From Trichomonas tenax (taxonomy: Eukaryota > Parabasalia > Trichomonadida > Trichomonadidae): a DNA stretch of 64,000 bases. The stretch is taken from assembly GCA_023091735.1 (NCBI GenBank), contig JALKBU010000059.1, forward strand, positions 1 to 64,000, in the 5' to 3' direction. How positions within the stretch are numbered: position 1 is the stretch's first letter; each line of letters starts with the position of its first letter. The notes under the pieces are model-generated. The model was not told the DNA's origin. It was given only the letters and a program-made list of their open reading frames with translations, and searched no databases. Made by a program: the position numbers and the translations under genes. This document shows, in pieces, positions 1-8,696 of this stretch.

Positions 1-181
1 CTGGTTCGTCAAACTTTCGTGATGTTGTTAATTCCTGAGGGAAATTGTTTGAATAAGAATTTTGTGGTGATGGTTTTTCGTTCTTTAAAGCATAAGCTCT
101 TTGACCTTTGACGTAATGTAGATTTGAGCCAAAGCTTCCATCGTTTACATATATTTTTAGGTCAGCGCCTTTTGGAATATA
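1..181 (-). pseudogene. Open minus-strand frame cut by the left window edge; gene end, exon or remnant
   Basis: Read on the minus strand, 60 codons are open from base 181 to the window edge. The composition looks coding: it begins Y-I-P-K-G-A-D-L-K and holds many Gly, Asn and Ser residues. There is no Met in these 60 codons, and a TGA at 182-184 closes the frame immediately upstream. It could be a 5'-truncated gene, a downstream exon, or a degraded copy. I do not recognise the family. No trichomonad-like 3' splice signal (ACTAACACACAG) is visible upstream. Confidence 0.35.
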
Positions 182-363
182 TCAGCCCAGAATCAATATC
201 GCTAAAATAATACGTAAATATATATCAATATCACATATATGATTTAAAATCCATTTAAAAATGTATATTTTTTTCCATTTTATAAATTTCTCAGTTGTTT
301 TTTTGTGAGAAAAAGTTTTACGAAAAATAAATCTAAAGGTACCCTTATTCAAAATTGAATTAC

Positions 364-432
364 AAGAATTCGCATTACTCCCCAAAAGTGACGCCCTTTG
401 GGCGTCACTTTTGGGGAATAATGCGAATTCTT
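364..432. repeat. Near-perfect inverted repeat, 33-bp arms with a 3-bp loop
   Basis: Bases 364-396 and 400-432 are reverse complements with one mismatch, separated by TTT. The outer ends read AAGAATTCGC and GCGAATTCTT, and the centre reads GACGCCC-TTT-GGGCGTC. It lies in the spacer between the left-edge frame and the SMS-like gene and is far more GC-rich than its surroundings. It could be a fold-back or MITE-type element, a pair of transposon ends, or a strong hairpin in a 3' region. No clear target-site duplication is visible. Confidence 0.8.
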
Positions 433-549
433 ACTATGTACGTTTTTTTCCCTCATTTTTCGAATGATCGCAATTTTTTTTCGGAAAAGAAGTGAAATAG
501 CATAACGCGACCAGCACAGGAACATGACGATAACTTTTTTTTCTTAAAA

Positions 550-1380
550 ATGAGTCCTGCTTTTTCAACATCTGTTCGAGACTTTTCAGACGACGCGAAT
601 CCACTCGTTTACGGGCAGGAGGCGTCGAATTCGAGCTCCAAGTTCCTCGTCCGCCTTAAGGGTTGGTCCAATCTCTACAAAACGTTATTCACATTTTTCT
701 GCCTCGGCATCATCCACACATTCACCGGTATTTCGCTTATCCTCACGAACGCTAAGAGGCCGGCTGTGCCCTTGCTCCCAGACACTATCATGAATCTGAT
801 ACCGTATATGCCGCTCGAGATGTACATCAACATCCTGATGATTTTCATGGTCGCCTCCGAGGTCATTATCATCGCGTGCGATAAAAGGAGGTGCTTCATA
901 TACAGAAGGACTTGCGCGGTCTATTCAATCCTCTCCGTCCTCAGAATCTTGACAACAACCGCAACGTTTCTCCCAGACCCATCACCAAATTGCCCCGCAA
1001 TCCACGACACGACGATCGAGATCACACCACGCCGCGTCTTGGTCACACTTTTCGGAGGCCTTACATGTGGTGACATGATCTTCTCCGGCCACACGATGGG
1101 ATTCCTCTTCCCAGGACTCGTTCACCACCACTTTTTCGGCAAGAAGATTGGATTCGTCTATTTGTTCTTCGGCTTGTGCGGCGCCTTGTCGCTTGTCATC
1201 TCCAGGTTCCATTACACCGTCGATGTCCTCCTTTCGATCATCCTCACGCCGTTGATGTGGTTTATCTACAACTTGCTCTGCGAAAACCCATCCCTCTCTA
1301 AGAGCCTCCCGGTCTTCGTCAGCCGCTACCTCAACTTCTTTGAGTGGTCAGAAATAGAAGAATCTGGCGAAAAGATATAA
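550..1380 (+). CDS. Sphingomyelin-synthase-like PAP2 enzyme (ceramide phosphotransferase family)
   Basis: A 276-residue multi-span membrane protein. The sphingomyelin synthase (SMS) signature is clear: R-x-L-T-x-x-x-T-x-L-P-x-P with a following Cys from residue 132 (motif D2), CGDMIFSGHT at 173-182 (D3), and HYTVDV at 221-226 (D4). The family's catalytic triad would be His181, His221 and Asp225, all present. In this family the enzyme moves a phospho-headgroup from a glycerophospholipid to ceramide at the Golgi or plasma membrane. The donor headgroup (choline, ethanolamine or inositol) cannot be read from sequence. The length is shorter than human SMS1 because the N-terminal SAM domain is absent. 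The start is the first ATG after an AT-rich, T-tract leader. Confidence 0.85.
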   Translation: MSPAFSTSVRDFSDDANPLVYGQEASNSSSKFLVRLKGWSNLYKTLFTFFCLGIIHTFTGISLILTNAKRPAVPLLPDTIMNLIPYMPLEMYINILMIFMVASEVIIIACDKRRCFIYRRTCAVYSILSVLRILTTTATFLPDPSPNCPAIHDTTIEITPRRVLVTLFGGLTCGDMIFSGHTMGFLFPGLVHHHFFGKKIGFVYLFFGLCGALSLVISRFHYTVDVLLSIILTPLMWFIYNLLCENPSLSKSLPVFVSRYLNFFEWSEIEESGEKI

Positions 1381-1502
1381 TATTTATTTGTTCTGTTTAT
1401 CCCCATATTTTTTTAAAATAAAAACTATCCCATTTATTTGATTTGATATAAAATCAAGGAAAGTTTATTAAATTATTATAAAAATGGATAAAATACGCAG
1501 TT

Positions 1503-2084
1503 TTAACAGCATCCCTTCTTCTTATTCTCTTCAGTCAAGTTTGGCTTTGCTTTATTGTTCTCCTCCTTACGGTTAGAGTTATTGCGATAGACTGAGGCGG
1601 CTGTTCTCTGGAATGCCTCCTGGACATTGTCACCACCGAGCGCTGATGTCTCCAAGTATGTGAGCTGGTGCATCTGGGCGAAAGCCTCGGCCTCGCTCTG
1701 TGTAATGGCGCGAGATGTGTGAAGGTCAGATTTATTGCCAATAAGGGTTACGACGGCGTTTGGATCGCAGAGGGAGTGGACGTCGTTGAGCCACTGGTTG
1801 AGGTCCTCGAAGGATTTTCTGTCTGTGAGATCGAAAACGAGCAGAACGCCTACCGCGCTGCGGAAGTAAGCCTTGGCGATAGACCTGAAGCGCTCCTGGC
1901 CTGCAGTATCCCAGATCTGGAGCTTGACTGGCTGTCCGTCGACATCTATTGTTGTGGCGATGAATTCGACGCCGATTGTTGACTGGGACTCGCCAGTGAA
2001 GACGTCGTCGACGAGCCTCTTCAGGATTGCTGTCTTGCCAACGCCGCTGGAGCCGATAACGATGAACTTGAAGTTCCCACTCAT
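1503..2084 (-). CDS. Rab-family small GTPase, Rab2/4/14-like
   Basis: A 193-residue Rab with every nucleotide motif intact: GSSGVGKT (11-18), switch I Thr36, WDTAGQE (58-64), NKSD (117-120) and TSAL (146-149). It ends KKKGCC, a double-Cys tail for geranylgeranylation by Rab GGTase. The effector region TIGVEF and the IAKAYFRSAVG stretch resemble the Rab2/4/14 group, which acts in Golgi and endosomal traffic; the subgroup is inferred. The frame is open for 16 more codons upstream, but this ATG is chosen because the Rab fold starts here and an initiator-like TCATTTT lies 8 bases before it. The TAA stop is followed by AAA, giving the TAAA signal typical of trichomonad 3' ends. Confidence 0.93.
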   Translation of the reverse strand: MSGNFKFIVIGSSGVGKTAILKRLVDDVFTGESQSTIGVEFIATTIDVDGQPVKLQIWDTAGQERFRSIAKAYFRSAVGVLLVFDLTDRKSFEDLNQWLNDVHSLCDPNAVVTLIGNKSDLHTSRAITQSEAEAFAQMHQLTYLETSALGGDNVQEAFQRTAASVYRNNSNRKEENNKAKPNLTEENKKKGCC

Positions 2085-2085
2085 C

Positions 2086-2094
2086 GAAAAATGA
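2086..2094 (-). promoter_or_regulatory. Initiator-like core promoter of the Rab gene
   Basis: On the minus strand this reads TCATTTTTC, matching the trichomonad initiator consensus TCA(+1)-Py-A/T. The predicted first base is A at 2092, giving a 7-base 5' leader before the ATG at 2084. The match is by motif only. Confidence 0.5.
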
Positions 2095-2178
2095 CACAAA
2101 AAAACCGTCGGATAATAAAATTTACAAAACAAAACAGACGTTGTAGATTATGTAGAATTTATTACAAAACAAAAATAA

Positions 2179-4719
2179 TTACTGCAGGTTGCGCAGGATG
2201 TTGTACTTGTAGTTCATGATGTTCTTAAGAACTGACGGCATCTCTTTGGTTGCTTCGTTGTTGATGAAGCAGTGGATGTACATGCCAACAAGTTGCTCGT
2301 CGAGGCCAAATGGGGCGAGAGAGGCGGCGCATGCCTGCTGGAAAATGGGCAGGCGACTGAACGCGACCATATAGGATTTGAAGTAGCTTTTGACTACAAT
2401 CTCATCGCCAAGAAGGAAGGAATGAAGGTATGGGAATAGCTGCGAAATGTCGAAGCCTGGCCTTGGTGTGTGTATCATCTTGAAAATCATGTCAATGCAC
2501 TTCTCGGTAACATCGTCAAAGCAGGTGAAGAGAGACATGTATGTCATGAGGAGTTGGAGCAGCCCGTCGAAAAGCTCCTGTGGGAGAGATGTATAGACAT
2601 CTTTTGCGAAGTTCGTGACAAGGGCAACGCATGTTCTGTATTTTTCGAAATCAACGGTGTTGTAGTTGTATTGGATGAGTTGCTGAAGTTTCTCTGTGGC
2701 AGAAACAAGAAGGCGGGTAAAAATTGATGCTTTCCACATGTCATCGCAAACAACCGCGGCTTCATCTTTGCATGCGAGGAGCTTTGTGGCAAGGCCAGCA
2801 AGGGCGCTTGTGTAGCAGACACCGCCGCCAATGTTTACGAGATTGCCAAGGACCTCGAGGCAGCGGGGACCAAGTGGTGTAATGGCTTCGATGTAGCGGC
2901 CGATAAGTTGGTCGTCATAATGGAACTCGTTAAAGACAGCGAGGGCAGCTTGAAGGACATCATCTGTTGCTACATTTCCAGCGGTGAAGAAGAATGACAC
3001 ATTATAGAAAGCGTTTCTTCTCGGTCCGCTCTCAATCAACTGGTAAACTGTTGGCATTACAGCGGTCGTTATTTTGTCTTTGGTTGCGGGGATAAATCTG
3101 GAGAGGAGGATTCCTGCAGCAGCTGCAGCTCTTGGATGATTCATCGAGATGAGGCCTGCAATGAAGTCTGGGCTGATGATTTCAGCAGTGAGGTCTTTGA
3201 ATTTGCTGCAAAATTCTTGAACTAAGTAGAAAATTGCGGAGCGTGCCGGACAGTCTTCCGGCAATATGACAAGAGTATTGATTGCTGTTGAAAGGCTCTG
3301 CGCCAGAAGTTCATTTCCGGCGTTTGGAGGGAGCTGGAGAATGCTGCTCACGTAAGCAACAACTAAAGGATTCTGAGCTGGCTCGATGCCTCCCTGCCAC
3401 GTTTCTGCAGCTGTGACGAAAGCATACTGCTCAACAATCTCTGAGTAGCGCGAGAAAAGATCCTCAACTTTAAGCTTGATTGTTTTGTTGCGGAACATAG
3501 CGATGAATTGAAGAAGTGTCGTTGCAGCGGCTGGTTCTTCCGGATTAATGCTCTGTATGAACTCGCTGAATGACTCCACCGTCTGCTCGAACTGAGGGTC
3601 GCGCTCCAGTGCGGCCTCAATGACGCGCATGATCATCCTGACGTATGGCGGCGACAAAACGAGAGGCTCTGTCTGATTAGCGAGGTGGAGGCGCTGAAGT
3701 CCAACATCGCAGATAGCTTTGACGTTGTCTGGGAATTTCTCAGCAACATTAATCAAAATTGGCGCGGTTGATGTTGCAATTGTTGGATTATTGATCGGAA
3801 AGTAGCTCATCGCGATTTCGAATATGGAGATGTATGCGGACTCATCGTCAGCCAAAAGATCGAAAGCGATTTTCAAGAGTTTCGAAGCGGGGACGATGTA
3901 TTCTGTATTGTCAAGGCTAGAGAGTGTAGAGAGGATGTCAATAATTGTCAGAAACTGTGCTTTTTCATCAGAGGAAAATGGAGACTGTAAGAGCAAGTAG
4001 ATGCCCTCAAGGGTCCTTGTGATTGTGGCAGTGTTTCCGAGGCCACCCATGAATAGTTCAAGAGTTGCCTGGTCACTAACCCATTGATTTGAGAAAGCGA
4101 TCGAAAAATGTCCGAGTGCTTCGTACGCGAGTGGTTTTTGAGCTTGTATTCCGGCAATAATTATGCTGTGGAACATCTCCACCGTTTGAGATGAGTATAA
4201 TGTTGCAACAAACTGAAGATTTTCTGATAAATTATACAATTTCGTGTCCTCCAACAATTTACATAATCCACAGATGAACTGCAGCGCGTTATCGATTTGT
4301 TCAGTTGTGAAGAAAGTTTCCTGGAATAAATTTGGCCAGACATTTGGATAAAATCTCGAAGCTGCCGCGGCCTGTGCGTAACCAATCATCTCCTTTATGC
4401 TGTCTGGGTATTTCGCGAGATTTGTAACGCAGAAATTAAAGAGAAAGTCCCTTGTCAAAGTCACCAAGTTTTCGTCCTGCGCCAAATGGTTCCAGTTGTA
4501 AATGAACCAGTATGCGATGTTCTTCAGCGTCATCTCTCTCGACGACGCCCTCTTAAACACGTCGAAATTGGAGATTGTCTGTTCGATCGATAAAGATGAG
4601 CTGAAAAGCTGGTTTAGCGACTGGTATATCGCGTTCTTCATCGAGTCCTCCATTATCTCCTTCGGGTAGTCGAGGAGAACAATGTTTTCTTCTAGCTCGG
4701 CAATCATTTGCTCATCCAT
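2179..4719 (-). CDS. Karyopherin-beta (importin/exportin)-like protein
   Basis: An 846-residue, almost entirely alpha-helical protein without membrane spans. The N-terminal 150 residues have karyopherin character: helices with a Trp/Tyr-rich stretch, then a P-N-V-W-P-N-L-F motif near residue 130 like the W-P-x-x-W/W-P motif of the Xpo1 and exportin-T N-terminal HEAT repeats. Proteins of this family carry cargo through nuclear pores under Ran control. The cargo class is not readable; exportin-T/exportin-5-like is a guess. The frame extends four codons upstream to a GTG, but the ATG at 4719 is the sensible start. A 62-base spacer separates it from the divergent gene at 4782, so the two promoters share that spacer. 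Confidence 0.55.
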   Translation of the reverse strand: MDEQMIAELEENIVLLDYPKEIMEDSMKNAIYQSLNQLFSSSLSIEQTISNFDVFKRASSREMTLKNIAYWFIYNWNHLAQDENLVTLTRDFLFNFCVTNLAKYPDSIKEMIGYAQAAAASRFYPNVWPNLFQETFFTTEQIDNALQFICGLCKLLEDTKLYNLSENLQFVATLYSSQTVEMFHSIIIAGIQAQKPLAYEALGHFSIAFSNQWVSDQATLELFMGGLGNTATITRTLEGIYLLLQSPFSSDEKAQFLTIIDILSTLSSLDNTEYIVPASKLLKIAFDLLADDESAYISIFEIAMSYFPINNPTIATSTAPILINVAEKFPDNVKAICDVGLQRLHLANQTEPLVLSPPYVRMIMRVIEAALERDPQFEQTVESFSEFIQSINPEEPAAATTLLQFIAMFRNKTIKLKVEDLFSRYSEIVEQYAFVTAAETWQGGIEPAQNPLVVAYVSSILQLPPNAGNELLAQSLSTAINTLVILPEDCPARSAIFYLVQEFCSKFKDLTAEIISPDFIAGLISMNHPRAAAAAGILLSRFIPATKDKITTAVMPTVYQLIESGPRRNAFYNVSFFFTAGNVATDDVLQAALAVFNEFHYDDQLIGRYIEAITPLGPRCLEVLGNLVNIGGGVCYTSALAGLATKLLACKDEAAVVCDDMWKASIFTRLLVSATEKLQQLIQYNYNTVDFEKYRTCVALVTNFAKDVYTSLPQELFDGLLQLLMTYMSLFTCFDDVTEKCIDMIFKMIHTPRPGFDISQLFPYLHSFLLGDEIVVKSYFKSYMVAFSRLPIFQQACAASLAPFGLDEQLVGMYIHCFINNEATKEMPSVLKNIMNYKYNILRNLQ

Positions 4720-4781
4720 TTTTCTTGTCACGTTTTTCTCGAGAAAATTTTGGTGAACGTTTATTTATTTTTTAAAAAAGA

Positions 4782-5672
4782 ATGAGTTATGGATTTGCCA
4801 ACATTTTGAGCTCGCTGAGGAACATGTTCACGACTAACAGGCCAGTGGAAGAGCCTGCGATCTCTCAGCAGAATGATAAAACGGGCAAATCAGATAGTTA
4901 TCAAACACCAATGAAAATTGGATCAGAACGAAGAGTAATCAATAACTTCTCGTGTAGGAAAGTAACACCGCGACCACCACTTTCTCCAGAACAATTTATT
5001 ACAACTCCGGATACAAATAAAACGCTCTCAATGAAAGAATTATACACTCCATCTAAGACAAATACGATTTTAAACTCTTCAATGCCAATGTTCGACAAAT
5101 CTCCAATAAAAGAAGAAAATAAAAGCTTCCACATGCTGAAACCGGACGATGTATCTAAGGAAGGACAAGTGGAAAAGTCTTCTGCGATATTCATTCTCAA
5201 TAAATTTGCGCAAAAGAGCGAAAAAATGAAATTCAATCAAAATCAGATATACTACAAGTTTTGCGGTGAGTTGGATCTGTTCAACAGACGCAAAGTTAAA
5301 CGCCTTAAGAAAGAACTCGAAGAACACTCAGAATCATATTCGCCAAATCAACTCGATGAAGCAAAAGTAGCACTCAGAGGAATTCAGGATGAGAACGATA
5401 AATGGCTGCAATATGATGACAAAGCTCTGCCTCTTCCGCCAACTATTTCGCCTCCGCCATATTTCAACGAGGAACAAGTAGACATCAGCGGAGAGTCCTG
5501 CAAGAACATTATCATCAAGCAGGACTTGATACAGAAGAATATAAATTCCGTCGAAGCGAAAATGGAAGCATGCAAAGAAAACGCGGCTGAACTTGCAGTA
5601 ATTCTAAACCAAATCAGCACTCTGAAGGCTGATCCATTGTCTGTTGTTAGTAGTAGTTATTTGAAGAAATAA
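4782..5672 (+). CDS. Unknown protein with disordered N-terminus and many S/T-P sites
   Basis: A 296-residue protein of no family I recognise. Residues 1-130 are polar and probably disordered, with repeated proline-directed sites (TPMK, TPRPPLSP, TPDT, TPSK, SPIK) that look like CDK or MAPK targets. The middle and C-terminal parts are charged and helical, likely coiled coil (about 140-205 and 245-285), separated by a proline-rich patch (LPLPPTISPPP). It is transcribed divergently from the karyopherin-like gene. The layout suggests a cell-cycle-phosphorylated scaffold, but this is inference only. Confidence 0.65.
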   Translation: MSYGFANILSSLRNMFTTNRPVEEPAISQQNDKTGKSDSYQTPMKIGSERRVINNFSCRKVTPRPPLSPEQFITTPDTNKTLSMKELYTPSKTNTILNSSMPMFDKSPIKEENKSFHMLKPDDVSKEGQVEKSSAIFILNKFAQKSEKMKFNQNQIYYKFCGELDLFNRRKVKRLKKELEEHSESYSPNQLDEAKVALRGIQDENDKWLQYDDKALPLPPTISPPPYFNEEQVDISGESCKNIIIKQDLIQKNINSVEAKMEACKENAAELAVILNQISTLKADPLSVVSSSYLKK

Positions 5673-5749
5673 CCTTTTGTTTGTATAGTATAATAAAAAA
5701 ATAAGAATGTATATTTTGTTGTTTTTAAATACATAATTCCCGAGAATGA

Positions 5750-6115
5750 TTAAACGGCAGTTAACTTATCTTCGATGATTGCAGAAACGCGATCAATATT
5801 GCTTAAATATGTGTTGTATTCGATTCTGTATAAGTTCAGTAACTCTTTCCTCGTTAATCCTGCAAGTGAATCTAATTCTTCCTCATATTCGAATGTTTCT
5901 TCTTCCTCTTCCTCCTCGATGTCTAGCATAGTCGAGTTTCTCGATTCTGTCGTTTTATCCAAGACAGGGAGAGGAATTGGATCAGTTATATTTGTTTTCG
6001 TCATCTTTTCCTGTTTTCCTGCCTTTTTGTGCGCAACTTTCTTCTTCTGAGCACCAGCTGGCGGAGGTACAGTCACATTTGATTTTGGATTCAGAGAAAA
6101 TCTTGTTCTCCTCAT
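5750..6115 (-). CDS. Small unknown protein, basic N-terminus and acidic centre
   Basis: A 121-residue hypothetical protein. The first 45 residues are basic (RRTR, QKKK, HKK motifs), followed by an acidic run of Glu (about 68-80) and a short helical C-terminus. The family is not recognised. Reality is supported by a clear initiator-like TCATTTTTA 10 bases before the ATG and by a reading frame with mixed codon use. The opposite strand also has an open frame, but that is the complement of the Glu run. Confidence 0.6.
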   Translation of the reverse strand: MRRTRFSLNPKSNVTVPPPAGAQKKKVAHKKAGKQEKMTKTNITDPIPLPVLDKTTESRNSTMLDIEEEEEEETFEYEEELDSLAGLTRKELLNLYRIEYNTYLSNIDRVSAIIEDKLTAV

Positions 6116-6120
6116 TTATA

Positions 6121-6127
6121 AAAATGA
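6121..6127 (-). promoter_or_regulatory. Initiator-like motif of the 121-residue gene
   Basis: The minus strand reads TCATTTT, predicted first base A at 6125, with a leader of about 10 bases. The motif directly abuts the TGACATGTA repeat cluster, so this promoter borders repeat DNA. Confidence 0.45.
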
Positions 6128-6129
6128 GA

Positions 6130-6222
6130 TGACATGTATACAAATATTTACATGACAAATATATTTTACATAACAAAAATTATGTCAGAATATTTACATG
6201 TCATTTTACAATTTACATGTCA
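6130..6222. repeat. Cluster of TGACATGTAAA / TTTACATGTCA palindromic repeats
   Basis: At least four copies of an 8-11-base motif (TGACATGTA or its complement TTTACATGTCA, some degenerate) lie in both orientations within 93 bases. The block TGACATGTATA...TATTTACATGACAAA closely resembles the one at 26018-26095, so this is a dispersed family. Confidence 0.6.
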
Positions 6223-6372
6223 CATTCTTCTATAAATTGAAAGAACGAGCCGAAATCTCCAAAAAGGAGAGCGCTCCATCAAACAGAAAAAGGCATCAAA
6301 AAGTGTCTCTTTAGTGTCTTTTTTCAAAATCTTCTAAAATTTTGGTCTTAAATTTTTTTTACAAAAATATTG

Positions 6373-7230
6373 ATGACTCTCCCCTGCAACACCTGCCGCA
6401 TGCGATTTGAGTCTCGCGCCCTTCTCACAGAACACTACCACTCAGACCTCCACCGCACAAACCTCGTTTTGAAGTCCAGGGGCCAGGACCCGCTCACAGA
6501 GGAGCAGTTCATCGCCCTCCAGAAAAAGAAAGAGGAGGAGGCACTCGCAAACGCCCCACCACAGCCACCGATGCCACAGGATGATGAGGAAGAGGACAAG
6601 GAGGAATTCAACTACGAACTTTGCCGCGATATTCCAGACACAGAGTGCCTTTTCTGCGGCAAGGAGTTCGAGAACGCCGATCTCTGCATGGAGCACATGA
6701 CGTCTCACGGCTTCCGCTTCTGCTACCCAGAGAAGCTCAGCGATAAAGCCGGCCTTCTCGCTTATCTCGGCGAAAAGATTGGTGTCGGCCACTGCTGCCC
6801 ATCCTGCAGCAGGCAGTTCCAGTCTCTCAAGTCTCTCCGCAATCACATGAAAGATAAGTGCCACTGCAACTACGAGTACGACGAGGAAGTAGAGGAATTC
6901 TACCAGCAGGAGATGGGAATCGTCCTCGCCACACCAGGTGTCGTTGATTCTGTCGGCGAACTTCATCTCCCGAACGGAAAGATCTACGGCCACAGAGCTT
7001 ACGCAAGATACTACAAACAGAAGCAGACAGATACAGAGGCACTTCAGCGCTCAGCACGTCGTGCCATCGCTGGTCCAGAGATGCCACGCGAGACAATCGA
7101 CATCGCTAAGGATAGAGTCATGCGTATTAGAGAGTACTTCAAGCAGAAGTACATCAACAAGAAGATGATGAGGCTTACAACTAAGGACTACCATCCATTC
7201 TCTGATATGCGTAGAGGTAACGCCGTTTGA
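6373..7230 (+). CDS. REI1: REI1/ZNF622-type zinc finger protein, 60S ribosome maturation
   Basis: A 285-residue protein with the spaced C2H2 fingers of the Rei1/ZNF622 family. Finger 1: C5-x2-C8, H21 and H27. Finger 2: CLFC (C92, C95) with H108 and H112. Finger 3: C142 and C145 with H158. The LTEEQF segment and the acidic linker (about 69-80) are also family features. In yeast Rei1 works on cytoplasmic pre-60S particles to release Arx1; the same role is inferred here. It is shorter than the yeast protein (393 aa), and the C-terminus ends in a basic, ribosome-binding-like helix. The frame begins one codon earlier with TTG; the ATG is used here. A purine-rich leader precedes it, with no clear initiator motif. 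Confidence 0.85.
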   Translation: MTLPCNTCRMRFESRALLTEHYHSDLHRTNLVLKSRGQDPLTEEQFIALQKKKEEEALANAPPQPPMPQDDEEEDKEEFNYELCRDIPDTECLFCGKEFENADLCMEHMTSHGFRFCYPEKLSDKAGLLAYLGEKIGVGHCCPSCSRQFQSLKSLRNHMKDKCHCNYEYDEEVEEFYQQEMGIVLATPGVVDSVGELHLPNGKIYGHRAYARYYKQKQTDTEALQRSARRAIAGPEMPRETIDIAKDRVMRIREYFKQKYINKKMMRLTTKDYHPFSDMRRGNAV

Positions 7231-7404
7231 GCTATTATTGTTGTGTCTCTTATTTCGAGAGAACTATGTCAATATATTTATAAATATTTAGAATTAATGT
7301 AGATTTTTTCTTAATCAGCAGTAGGTTTTATTCACTTCATTTTTATTTGTTGTTGTTGTTCAAAGCTTCATTTCATCCTAAATATTAATAAAGTTAATTG
7401 ATAG

Positions 7405-8661
7405 ATGAGAAGCGAGCGCCAAAAACTAAGCACAAATTTGTTGCTAAACAAGCAAGAAATTCAAGACAAAAACTCTTTAGAAATATATCAAATTATACAA
7501 AATTTAAGCAATCCCTTAGAAATATTTAGCGGACTCCAAATACTCTATGAATCAACGATAAATCAATCAGTACAACTTAAAGAATTGATTTTATTCAATA
7601 TTTTCAACATATTATTTGATTTCACAACAGATAAGTATTCGGAATCAATCAGAGAGTACAGTTTTAAATATCTGCTATTCATAACGCAAATGAATACCGA
7701 TGAAAAAAACATTTTTGATCCAATATTCGATTTCTGTTGTCATAATATAGACAATGCAACTCAATTCATTCATTATAACTATTTAATACTCGTGAATTTG
7801 TTTAAACTCAATGAATATAATGCATATATATTAAATATCATACCAAAAGTCCTAGAAAAGTTAAAAGTATCATTTGATGATATAAATATTCATTGCATTT
7901 ATGTACTTTTATGCTCAATCACACAATCCAATATTTCAATAAATCAAGCAACATCAATTGCTACATCAATATCAACATTAGAGTACAGTCCTGATTGCAT
8001 TCGACTTATTTTTAATTTGCAAATCCAATACAGTTCTATTATCTTCAATTTTGATTTTCAAAGATTGTTTGAAGCAATACATTATCAAATCTCAAATAGA
8101 GATAATCATGTTATGGCTATAAGTCTATTAACACAACTTATTCACTGTAAAATCAAATTTGATTTCGATTTTGATGTGATTATCGACTCAATCTCAGAGC
8201 CAGATACCTATATAAGACTTCAGTCTGCTTCTCTGTTTTGTCTATCAGAGCTTGTTAAAACAAACACAGACAAAATTCCAGAATTATTGCAGAAAAACAT
8301 TATAATTTTAGCTGAGTCAACGGTGGATGCACCCATTGCCGTAAGCAAATCTGCTGCATATTTGATTGCCAACATTATTCGCGGAATGACGCGAAATCAG
8401 ATCGAAAAATACGCAACGCCAAACTCTCTCTATCTGTTAGTTCAGAACATAGAATGCGAGGACAACAGACTCCTAAAAACGATAATAAAAGCCTTCACGT
8501 GCATTTTAATTCCAAGATGCGGGGTGATTCACGACAAACTCCTTGAGATCTTCGACGAAGATGACGCGTGGGTGACAGTCAACTACATAATCGCGTCAAA
8601 CGGCGACAAAAAAGTTCATGCGATAGCCCTAGAATTCTATCACAATTTCTTCCCAGAATAA
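7405..8661 (+). CDS. Unknown helical-repeat (ARM/HEAT-like) protein
   Basis: A 418-residue, Ile/Asn/Leu-rich, all-helical protein. Paired amphipathic helices and segments such as S-A-S-L-F-C-L-S-E-L suggest ARM or HEAT repeats, but no specific family is recognised. Third codon positions are very AT-rich in the first 900 bases, unlike both neighbours, and become more GC-rich near the end. TCATTTCATCC about 40 bases upstream could be the initiator. Only 35 bases separate its stop from the next ATG. Confidence 0.7.
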   Translation: MRSERQKLSTNLLLNKQEIQDKNSLEIYQIIQNLSNPLEIFSGLQILYESTINQSVQLKELILFNIFNILFDFTTDKYSESIREYSFKYLLFITQMNTDEKNIFDPIFDFCCHNIDNATQFIHYNYLILVNLFKLNEYNAYILNIIPKVLEKLKVSFDDINIHCIYVLLCSITQSNISINQATSIATSISTLEYSPDCIRLIFNLQIQYSSIIFNFDFQRLFEAIHYQISNRDNHVMAISLLTQLIHCKIKFDFDFDVIIDSISEPDTYIRLQSASLFCLSELVKTNTDKIPELLQKNIIILAESTVDAPIAVSKSAAYLIANIIRGMTRNQIEKYATPNSLYLLVQNIECEDNRLLKTIIKAFTCILIPRCGVIHDKLLEIFDEDDAWVTVNYIIASNGDKKVHAIALEFYHNFFPE

Positions 8662-8696
8662 TAAAAAATCACAAAATACAGAAACAATTTTTTTTG

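Noticed and set aside
6442..6993. 183-codon minus-strand ORF over the REI1-like gene
   Set aside because: Antisense shadow; the plus strand has full zinc finger motifs.
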